From contig NC_079900.1 of assembly GCF_024868665.1 (NCBI RefSeq), positions 19,440,125-19,504,124 of the forward strand: a stretch of DNA of 64,000 bases, in the 5' to 3' direction. The translations under genes and the position numbers were made by a program. This DNA is from Triplophysa rosa (Eukaryota; Chordata; Actinopteri; Cypriniformes; Nemacheilidae). The notes below the pieces were generated by a model that did not search any database, was not told where the DNA came from, and saw only the letters and a list, made by a program, of their open reading frames with translations. Positions within the stretch are counted from its first letter, which is position 1. The number at the start of each line of letters is the position of its first letter. Below are positions 32,085 to 44,000 of this stretch, one piece after another.

Positions 32085-35000
32085 CTAAAGATATTAAATA
32101 ATTGTGAAAATTGAGAACATGGTCCAGGTTGATATACCAAAAATATGAACTGTAAGAATGTTGCAAGGCATAAACAGTGGTCCAGAAGCACTTCCAGTTT
32201 CAGTATTTCTTTCTAGTCTTAAATATAATAATTTAAAGGGATATTTCAGGCAAGAAACAAATTATGATACAGTTAAAAATTGTGGCGAGGGTGGCGGGAC
32301 GAGAGCTGTGGGTGAATGACGCGAGGCCGGTGGCGCGAGTGATAATGAGTGTCAGCTGTGCGTTACAACGGTCTCGCATCTCTCATGGAGGAGCTCCAGA
32401 AGCATAAAAGGAGGAGCGACAGGAGTTTACGACGAGAGAGGACCGGGCCCGGACATATGTTAAGTTTTGTTTATGTTTGTGTGGCCGGCAGTCTACCTTG
32501 AGGTGGCTGCCGGCCTTTTTACTTCCGGATTATTGTTCGTTTATTTTGAATAAAGTGTTTGAACGTTCGCCGGTTTCCGCCTCCTTCCTTCCCTACGACT
32601 TTGAACTGTGTTACAAAAATGTTCTGTTTGTTGTATTTCGTTCTAACACTTGCGTAGTGTTAAAAAACAAAACAGGAAGTACATCCGGAACAGAGTTGTT
32701 TATGTCTTGTAAAATGGTCTATAAGACACGATTGCGTACCTTGAGGTCCTGCATGTCTTTATTCGCTCCATTCTTCAACAAGGCCACTGTAGCTTCAACA
32801 TTATTCACTGCTGCTGCCCAATGCAAAGCGGACTTTCCTGCGAAGAAACGAAAACACGGATTCATCAGAAACAATGCAACTACGCATTTAAAGCTGGAAT
32901 TCTTTATCTTTTCTTCTCTGCACTTACCAAGTTCATCGACAGCGTTGACATCAGCATGACAAGTGATCAACTCTTCCACCATTCCCTCCACAGCGAGACG
33001 GGCAGCGAGGATCAAAGCAGTGGATCCGTCATACATGCGTGCATCCAGGTCTGTGGCACGGTTCCTGATCAGAATCTGAAGAATACAGGAGACTCGTCAT
33101 AAATATTAACATTACATCAACACCAGCTCACCATCTATAATGATCAAAAACGTGACTTTAGTTCACTTGTTTACTCTACCTGGAAAACTCCTTGAGCATC
33201 AGCGGCTACAGCTGCATGCAGAGGTGAGCGGCCTGTGTTGTCCTGTGCGTTCGCGTCAGCCCCGGCATCCAGAAGCCTTTTAGCCGCGTCAGCTCTGGCA
33301 TAGCGTGCAGCCAAGTGCAGAGCAGTCTCTCCGGTGCGGTCGGTCTGTGCGGCAAGCGATGCTCCCTGGTAAATGAGGTCAGATATGATGTTGGCTGAGC
33401 ATTCTTCAGAGTCGTCATCTTCTGCCACCTCTGGCTCCAGCCCACCGCCACAGAATGACGCCAGCATTAGTGGTGTGAAGCCATCTATAGAAATAAATTA
33501 ATTTATTATTGTAATGTATGAAATTGGTTTCTTCAAGCTTCTTTAGTATATGTAAAGCCCAGAAGCATACAGACAAAAAGAGTAGTTACCTGGGCCACGG
33601 ACATTAACATCCATGCAGTCACTATCAAATTCACCCTGTGGTGGTGTGAGAGCCATTGAAGGTGGCATGCGGATGTCTGCGGCGGCTAGGTGTTGCTGTG
33701 TCCATTGTCTGCTGTCAACTGCATCCTCACCATCTGACAGAATGCTGGGCTCCTCCACCTGTGCCACACACACATATAAAAATCCACACATTAATACAAG
33801 CTGTTCTGTCACAATCACACAAAAAGATCACAAACACGAAAGGTTTTCACCTTAAGTCGTTTGGCTTCTGGGTAATCTGGATCTATCCACTGGTCACTGT
33901 GATCTCCCAGTAAAGACTCTTCTACCGTCTTTGGCATGTGTCTGCACAGTCACGAATGCAAATCAGTACTGGTTGGTTTACTGAGAATTGTTATTAAAAG
34001 CGTTGATAGAATTACTCACTTCATGCCCAGAGAATCCTGACCCACGGGTTCTCTGCGGTTTTTGTTACTGCTCGTTTCCTTTTTGAGGAAGAAGCCCTCA
34101 GGAAACCACAGCGTGCTGTGTTCACGTTTGCGGCGTGCAATCAGCATGCCCACCAACATGATCACCATCAAGAAGAGAGCAGCTACCCCCACCAGCAGCA
34201 GCTTACCCCATTCAGGAATGTCAATGCTACTTATTACTTCAGCTAAAAAAGAAGAGTTTTTAATAAAAGAAACAAGTTTCTTTTTGAGGGTGATTCAGAT
34301 TGATCCAAAAATGGATGAAAGCGAGTGAAGGCGACAGATCAGCAGATCAGTGTACTTACTGCGCACTTCTTTAAGGGGGTACGGGAAGTGCAACATCTCC
34401 CGTGAATACAGGGCACCCAGGTATTCAGCAGCGATGTCAGCATTGCGGAAACAATCATCTGAACCTTGTGAGCAGAGCCTGTTGTCTATCTCCAAGTATA
34501 CAATTGACCTGCAGAGGAGCCAAAGAGCATTCGTCAAACATGTCGAAAAAAAAAACAGTGCATCATGTTGCTTTAGTTAGATAAACTTACCCAATGACCT
34601 CTGACTGAGTTTGAAGCTCCCGTTTAGGGCGAGTATCGCTGCCCGTGTAAGGTCGGATCATGTACTCTCCGTTCTGGTCGACCCGGAAACGCAGGGTGGT
34701 GCGGAGAATAGCGCTTAACTTCTGCAGGAAAGCCGTTTGCGTCCTCAGCAGCTCCTCTGGAGGCAGCAGGACAACGATAACCAACACACCTTCAGCAAGG
34801 TCTTCCGGTATATTCCCTGCGCAATCCAGACCATCCCAGCCGCACTCTTCAGTATTGCAGCCTTGATCGCAGAGCCCGTCTGCGTAGTGGTCCATACAGT
34901 ATGTCTCATAGATGGGGCTGAAGGAAGGGAAAAGGTGTAAATAATTTGATCCATGCACTAGATGACAGAAGCACACATTTAAGAGCATGCAAAACTTACT

Positions 35001-38000
35001 TGCAGACTTTCTCTTTGTTCTTGCAATCAAAGTTATCATAAAGGCAGTCTGCGTTGTTGCAGAACTCGTCGCACTGGCTGTTGTTAAAGAGGCGCCAGCA
35101 GCGCGGGTCAGCGCAGCGTGCCCACGGGTTCACGGCCAGGGAGCAATCGCCTCCGTCCCAGCGACAGGCCAGCGAGTTACACTCTTTGTCGCACACACCA
35201 TCATTGGCCTTGCCATGACATTCAGCGATAGGGCAAGCTGGAGGGAGCGCCCTCCCAGGTTCCTGTTCACAGCGTTTGCCTGACCAGCCGTTGAGGCACT
35301 GGCAGTGGAAAAAGGGGAAGCTGGTTTCCTCTGTACACAAGCCTCCGTTACGACAGGGCTTGGAGGAACAGCCCTCGTTGCTGCGGTGCCGACACTGTGG
35401 CCCGGCAAAGCCCTGAAGACAGGTGCAACGTGCACCCCGTGAGGTTAAAGTGCAGCTGCCACTGTTGTAGCAGGGCAGCTCTTTGCAGCTCATACTCCTC
35501 TCACAGTTTGCTCCTGCGTAACCCTGAGAAAGTGATAAGACAAGGTTTATTAATAATAATAATAATAAGTAATGCGTTTTTACCTTTATTTAATATAAAA
35601 GTAGTTACTCACAAGTTGACAGGTGCAAGTGTATCCCAACGGTGAGCTGGACATGGAGCACGCTCCTCCATTCCTACAGGGATGTGACTCGCACACGCTG
35701 TATCTATTCTGACACCCTCGCCCTGGTGGAGAATTTGGTGTTTAGACACGCATTACATGTTTCAAGTAGTTATCAGATGCGGTTTTCAAGCAGCCCTTAC
35801 CTGTGAATCCGGGTTTACATACACACTGGTAATCATTGGGCAACTGTATGCAATCCAGGCTGTTGGAAGGGTTGCAGGGGTTTGAAAGGCACTCATTGAT
35901 ATCTCCCTCACAGCGTTCTCCTGTGAAGCCTGGAGGACAGTTACACCTGTACCCTCCAACCTTGTCCACACATGTACCGTTATTCTGGCACTTGGCCGTT
36001 CCCCGAGGCCACGTGGGGGTCGCGCAGTCATCCTCATTTATCTCACAGAGAACGCCTATGTTATAACAAAAATATAGTCACTCTCTTTCTGACACTCAAA
36101 TGTTACCTTTGTTTAGAAAATATAGAAATCTGACTTACCCAGTGTGCCTGGAGGACATGAGCAGATGTAGTGTCCCACCAGATCAATGCAGCTTCCTCCA
36201 TTCTGGCATGGGTGAGACTGACACTCGTTGATCTCTTGCTCACAGTTGTTCCCTTTATAACCAGGCATACACTAATAGAGTGAAAAGAATGGCGTAAGTA
36301 CGTTTATTGAGTTTTTTGTGGTTGTGATGTGTCAGCAGTAAGGTGACTCACATCACAGGAGTATCCTCCCATGTAGCTTCTGCAGGTGGCACCATTGAGG
36401 CAAGGTTTATCCTCACAGCGATTAAACTGAGACTCGCAGTAGCTGCCCGTGTAGTCTGCGGGACATTTGCAGTAGTGCGTGTTTCCAGTGTTGACACAAT
36501 GTCCACCGTGGTGGCACAGCTGGTCTGTCTGGAGACCTGGATAGAGAGAATATGGACAGTTGACAGAGCAGCCAATAGCGAACCCTGGATCGATTTAACT
36601 ATTTATACGCAATTTTATATACCTCTCTGTCTGGCTGCAATTTCACAGGACACTCCGGGGATGTCACAATAGCGACCAGACCAACCACCCATACAGTCGC
36701 ATGTGAAGGACGCGTCTTTCTGTCTACAGCGACCTCCATTCTTGCAGGGGTTGGTGGATCTACACCAGTCAACTGGGTACTGAAAATAAAGATACATATT
36801 TTTAACACACACAATTATTTGTAGTTTTTCTAGATTTACCATTTATAGGTAAATGTTCAAGTAAAATGATCATTTTTGTTTCATTATGTGAACAACTAAC
36901 AGTATTTCTCCCAAATCAAAACATATTTTTTATTTGCATTTATTTGTAGAAAATCGAAACGGGACAAAATAGTCAAAATAACAAAAACATGCAATGTTTG
37001 CAATCTTGAATACAGCAAAAAATATACATATATTGTAATATGTATATATTAAATTATTTAATAATAATAATACTAATTTACTACTACTAATAATAAAATT
37101 ATTGAATAATAATAATAACAACGTTTTTTAATATTCAGTAATCATAATTTAATAATAATAATAGTATAATAACTTTCTAATAATAATAATAAATATTCAT
37201 ATATTAATAAATCAAAGTTTAGTATACATGTATAAGGTATTTATAATTAAATACCTGGCAACGGGGGCCAGTGTATCCTTTCGGACAGGAACATTGATAT
37301 GACTCCAGGCCATCTTGGCACGCCCCTCCGTTGAGGCAAGGCTGAGAGTCACACTCGTTCACCTCATACTGGCAGTAATCTCCAGTGAATCCGGAGCGGC
37401 AGGTGCATTTGAAGCCGTTAATCCCATCAGTGCAGGTGCCTCCATTAAAACAGGAGCTACATTAGATAAGACAGAAAATTTGTTAAGAACTGCTATTGAC
37501 AACACTGTTACTTTTATACACTGTAAATCCAGTCACTTCTGTCTCACCTCTCGGTGCAGTCTGGTATGTTAGTCTCACAGAGGAGGCCAGTGAAGCCTGG
37601 TTTGCAGGTACAGGTATAGCTGTTGACGTAGTCTGTACATGTGCCTCCGTTCTTGCAGGGGCCGCTCTGGCACTCATTTACCTCAGTGGAACAGCGTGCC
37701 CCCGTGAAGCCTGGCAGACAGCTGCAGCGGAATGAGTTTACTGCATCTGTGCAGGATCCTCCGTTCAGACAGGGATCTGATAAAACCAAGATCACGGTTA
37801 TATCGTGTCAACCCTACTTGGCCTTTTTGATGAGTGCCAAATTTGGCAATGTTAAATGTGACCTACTTGGTGAGCAGTCATTGATGTCTGTTTCACAGTT
37901 GGGTCCAGTGTAGCCGGCGCGGCAGGAGCACATGTAGCCACCCAAAGTGTTGGCGCAAGTGCCGCGGTTCTTACATGGGTTAGAGGTACACTCATTTATA

Positions 38001-41000
38001 TCAATGTTACACAATTGACCTGTTGTAAAAAAGCACAGCTGGCGTTAGTCAACAGAAGTCTTATCAGCGCTAGATTTTGATCAGAATTATGTTGTCGCTT
38101 ACCCTGCCATCCAGGTTGGCAATTGCACTGGTAGCCCTGATAGTCGGGCGTGTGCACGCAGGAAGCGTGGTTGGCACAGGGATTGGGCGAGCAAGGGGTG
38201 AGCAAATCAGCACAGGTGGGTCCGCTGTAAGGTGGCTCACAGAGACAGGTGAAACTGGCGACTCCATCAACGCAGGTGCCCTGATTCAGACAGGGGCTGG
38301 ACGCACATTCATTGATGTTCATCTGACAAAGGTTACCTGATCGAGAAAGACAGATTACATTTTAGCACATGCTAAAAGGAACGTGAACAGGAACGCAGAC
38401 TATAACTATTGGCAAGAAGAGCAAAGTACCTTACAGTTTTCAGTAGGGGGTGTTATAGCTTTTTTAATGCTTTCAGGAAACATTATACCCTTTTCAACTG
38501 AGGATTTACAAATTTTAAGGACATTCTGTTCTTGCATGTGTAATAAAATCCCTTTCTGTTGTTGTTATTATAACAAGCGTACCAAGCTAACGTAATGTAT
38601 ATTTTACCTTTAAATCCCTGCCGACACTTGCAGCTGAAACCATTGAGCTGGTCAATACAGGTGCCTGCATTCTGACACGGGCTGGGCAAACAGTCATTTC
38701 GGTCTAGATTACAGTTCTTCCCCACCCATCCAAGCTCACAGTCACACCGATACCTTTAAGAGTAATTCAAACAAGAGTCATACAAACAAATTCTTACTTT
38801 TACCTCATGCTCCTTTAAAAGTTTGTAATGGAGTTATACCCTTTGGGGTCTTCAATGCAGGTTCCGTGCAAGCATGGGTTACTGGCACACTCGTCCACTT
38901 GTGAATAACAGAAGGGGTCATGGAAGCCTTCAGGGCACTGGCAGTGGAATCCATTCTCATCATCTACACAGGTGCCTCCATTGCGACAGGGGTTTGACTG
39001 ACACTCGTCGATCTCATCTTTACATTGAGGTCCTGAGAGGAAGTGAAGAAGAGAAGGTTACAATACAAATTTTTCCCGCATGAGGCCAGGAGGTTGTTTT
39101 AATACAGATGGTGAAGATGTCTCACCACTGAAACCGGGTTGGCAGACACATTCATAGCGGTTGATGCCATCTTTGCAGATCCCATAGTCACAAGGGTTGC
39201 TCGCACAGTCATCAAAGTTGATTTCACAGTTGGTGCCTGTGCAGGAACAAAAAAAAAAACATACAATATATAAAACAGCTTATATATAATCCCCTAGCAA
39301 ATACAGATCAGCTTATCAAATGTATTTGCCCTCACCTGAGGTGCCATGTTGACACTGGCAGATATACTTGTTGACAAGGTCCACACACTTGCCGCCATTC
39401 TGGCAGGGGTTGCTGTGGCACTCATTGAGCTGGTTCTCGCAGCGGTAGCCGGTGTAGCCGGGATCGCAGTTACACGTGTAACTGGCAATGCCATCTAAGC
39501 AAGTGCCATGGTGGCATGGGTCAGGCTTGCAGTTATCGATGTTGCTCTCGCACAGCCTTCCCTCAAAGCCTGGGGACAAAGAAGAGACATGTAAGAGTGA
39601 ATAAACAGTGTATGGTGCTTTTTAACTTCATACTTTCCTGCGTCGGTCATTCCATTGCAGCGCACAAAAAAATTTATTATTGTCTGGGCATAAAAAAACT
39701 CTTTATCCCTACCCAGCGCCCTCTCACTGCCCCCCTGTTTTTTTGGTCTCAAAATGTTTTTCCCCAGTTTTTTTCACCCCAGTTTTTTGTCGACTCCTGC
39801 CTTCGTTTCCTTCTTTCTTTCGTGAAAGGTTCTACAGTTTGGAGTCTCTGTTCCCGTGGTTTCCATGCCGACAGGCTGTCAAGGCATCGGCCTTGTGAGG
39901 AGCAGGGCAGGGCCAGGCTGAGCCAGTGAGAGAGAAGGAGAGAGGGAGCCCTTCACAGGCCTCACAGACCTGCTTTTGTCCCCTCGAGCAGCAGGACAAT
40001 ACCCTGCATCCCGGCTAACGGGACAGCTCAGCAGAGGGGAACTGGAGCACGGAGAATACCAAACAGCGGGCTGCTCTAGACAATGCACAGGCTCCACGTC
40101 TATGTGTGCTTTTTAAAAGCCAACCGTGCCCGGTGACGCATATAGTACGTACTGAATCTTTACGCCAAACACTTTCTTGGAGAAATCAATTCCTACAGTC
40201 TGCAAACTATGTGAAAGTGAATGCTGGGAGCTTTGGTCGTGCCATACGGCGCTGTGTGGGTATTCATTGTGGGTTATAGATGAACAGATGTCGGGGTGAC
40301 GACCGAATGTAACCTCCTCGTCAGCAGCTGCCGGCCTCTGTGACCCTGTGACATTAGGGTCTGCAGGGCAAAGGAGGGGGGTTAAGGGCTTCTCCTCTAT
40401 CTGCCCAGCAGTATGATCACAGACACGTAAAGCAAAGTGTCTGACCCTGAAATTGCTACACACAGGTGTGCAAGTCTAGTCAGTAATAATGGTTTTGACT
40501 TTGAACTCAAAACCAGCCACAAAACTCCATCAAAAGTGCAGCATACATACACATACACACAGACACATGCAGGCTCACCTTCAGCGCAGCGGCATTCGTA
40601 TCCGTTGGGGCGGTCAATGCACTTTGCTCCATTCTGGCAAGGAGTGCTGGCGCACTCATCAATGTCGATCTGACACATGGTGCCAGTAAACCCTGGGACA
40701 GGCAAACATAGAGGTCAGAGGTCAGCATGAGGCAGTAGAGGTATTCCCCACACACTGCTTGAAGGTCATTAGGTTCAACTTTGGGGGCAAGTTTGGCAGA
40801 ATCCAAGCAAGTGGAGAACTGAGTTTTCAATGGACCCATGAGGCTGTAGGCCTTTAGTTAAAGTTTAGATGAACCTCAAATAAAAACATTTATCTGTATC
40901 ACATAAATCATCTATAACACATCACTGGACGATTGTCCATACAATTCTGAAGGATTCATGTAGAATCAGGTTTTACACACTAAACACTAATCTAGTTTCT

Positions 41001-44000
41001 ACACATTTTTCAGCGATAACCTGTGAAATGTGCAGTTGTGCGTGCATTGAGTTGGCTCTAAGTTCTAAACACTGACTGATGTCCTTGTCTGGGAAAATGT
41101 GCTAGCAAGTATGAAAACCATAAAGGCTGGGGCCCTATAGAAATGTTCATTTCTGCATCTTTAGAGGGTGTTGTGTTGATTAACAGTGTTATGATGGGAT
41201 CTATGTTGATGCCTAGGGCACAAGGTTAGAGGGGGAGATGCTGGGATTGTTTTCTTCAAGGCCAATGGCCCTCCCCCTTTCCTTGCACAAACGCTACTGG
41301 CTCAATAGCTAAATGGGGGGTGCGGGGTTGTCTGTCCCAGATGTAAATTGCGAACATGGAAAAGAATCTCATTAACAGGGCTGCTGTTCCCCCCAACCTC
41401 TACGCAGAGAGAGACGGGTGAGACTGCTGTCCCTTCTCTATGAAACGAATTGGGAAGAGGAGGGGTGCTTGTGTAGAGAGGCCACAATGGTGTCTTTGTT
41501 CGGGCACGCAGTTGCATAGCGCTCAGGCCCTCGCTCTAATGAGTAATTACGCAAAAACCTTGATAGAAAAACTGGGTTTACTTTGATATTAAGTAACTTG
41601 GATACCCCACATGTGAGTTTTGCATTGTGTTTACACATAAGTGATATCTATTGTTGATGTTACACAGAATGTATACAGTATGTGATGCCTGTCCATGAGG
41701 TGTCCAAGGTTTCATACCTGGTTGACAGGTGCAGGTAAAGCCGTTGACCATGTCTCGGCAGATGCCATCGTTTACACATGGGTTGCTCTCACACTCATCA
41801 ATGTCCACCTCGCAGTACGTCCCCTGGTAGCCTGGAAGAAACACATCTATTTTCTCAATGCACTCAACATGTTTTTGGGGGCATAAAAGCACAGGCTCAG
41901 AACAGAAGTTCTGCTACACTGTACCCTTCACCAAGTTCATGTCTCGGGGGGAAATAATAAAATCCCACTATACAAACTGGGGTCCTCGCTTTGACAAGAA
42001 CCACCACACCCTACTGTCCGCAGGTGACCTTGTGGCCATCTCTCATAGAAAACATGCATGTTCTGCAATCGGTAGAGTGCTGCTCTTGTGTGTCGCCCCA
42101 TTCAGGTGAAAAAGAGTGCGGGCCGGGGCCAGAGCACCGATGGTGGCATGGAATCAGAAAGAATTGGCCCCTCCACGTGAGCCCGGGCCAAGTCGGCGAT
42201 GATGAGGAGGGTGGGGAAGAAGAGGTGTCTGTGGAAATGAAAGGGGTACGGGTCGAAGTGGGGGAAGGGGATGAGAGTGCTGGGAAAAAGTTTGCTCTCT
42301 CTCTATGTGCGAAGGGCGAGGAACGGAGCACAGAGGGGCCCCATTGTTCCACTCCATTCCCACCACTCAAGATCTCATTATAATTCACTGCACGCTCCTC
42401 CCCCTCTTCCCAGATTGCCCAATACACCACACTCCCAGCGCTCATTTGTATAAATACCCAAAAACCCAAAGATGCATGTAGTGCAAGGTAGCTTTTACCA
42501 AAAGTAAGTTTTTAGCAAATGTGTGTGCTGAAGACACAAAGCCCTGTGGTATCAGTGATTTACTTGAGTTGTTCTTTTGTTTCTTACTTCTGTCTAAACC
42601 ACCACTGGGTATTACATAACTAACCTATCTTCTCTGGTTTTTCTAAATTGTGAGATGGCTCACGGACACTTTTAAGTCTCTTACTAAAGTACACTCAAAT
42701 CAATTGCATTGACATACCAGGCATACAGATGCATGTGAACTCGCCGATGCGGTCCAGACAGGTGGCATCGTTCTGGCAAGGCATGGACAGACACTCGTTG
42801 ATATCAATCTCGCAGCGAGGGCCGGTGTAACCCCGTCCACACTGGCACTGGAATGAGCCCTCTGTGTTTACACATTTCCCAAAATGCTCGCAGGGGTTGG
42901 CACCTGGCGCAGGAGAGAGACACAGGAGTCAGTGAACACTTGTTCTGTACTGAGGCAGACAAAGAGGAGAAAGGCATTCAGAAAGTTGTAAATTTACCAA
43001 TGGAACATTCATCCATGTCTTGGTTGCAGGCTCCGCCGACAAAGCCAGCCGGGCAGGTGCAGATGGCGCGTCCGTTCAGAGGGTTAGTGTCACACACTGC
43101 ACCTTCATTGCAGGGGTTACTGACGCACGCATCGTCGAGATGACAGAGCAGACCTGCGGAGACAGCGATTGTGAGTAACTAGACTTTAAAAACAGATAAT
43201 ACATAAGAACAAATAGAGACAGGCGTACCAGTCTTGCCAACTGGGCACTCGCAAAAGAAGGAGGCCACGCGGTCGTGACACGTGGCCCCATTGAAGCAGA
43301 CGGCCGTAGCACAGTCATCAATGTTCTCACTGCAGTCTTCTCCAGTCCAGCCGTTGACGCACACTCAGGTGTGTCCACCGATTGTGTTGAAGCACGTACC
43401 ACCGTTGTGACAAGCATTGGGCTGCATAAGACACTCGTTGACATCCTCTGCACAATATTGTCCTGAGGACAAAAAAGCAAAAATCTGGTTATTTTGAAAA
43501 AAAAAGTGTTTAACCCTTTGTCAACAGAGAATAATATGTACCTGTCCATTCAGGCGGACACTGACAGTTGTATGTGTTGACACCATCTACACAGATCCCA
43601 CCATTCATGCACTTGTGTCCTGGACAGTCATCCACATTCTCCTCACAGTTGTGTCCCCGGAATCCTGGATGGAAAAAAGATGATTAAAACACACGGTAAA
43701 CGTATGCGATCTACTCTGCACCCTTCCCCAGACACCTAATAACTCACTTAATCTACGACCGCGAATAGATGGTGCAGGGAGCAAGCAGTAAAAAGGTTCA
43801 GTGGGTGTTGAGTGTTTACGTATTCACACAGCAGTTCCCACAGCTCCTGACGGAGCTCTGCTCTAGAGGGCCATACTCCCTGCCATGTTTGCTTGTTTTA
43901 TAATCTCTCACAGTTTCAATGACTTCCTCTCTGGCGAGAGACATTTCCTGCTTATTCCCCAGAGGGAAGCAGAAAGACCATAAAGTAAATTCCTGCCCAC

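Noticed and set aside
42011..42469. 152-residue minus ORF in a notch3 intron
   Set aside because: Lies wholly in intron 8, low complexity and not conserved in any family I know.
43365..43367. TGA read as selenocysteine
   Set aside because: Cys/Sec exchange is tempting, but no Notch is a selenoprotein, a disulfide-bonded EGF cysteine is not a redox site, and I saw no SECIS-like element.
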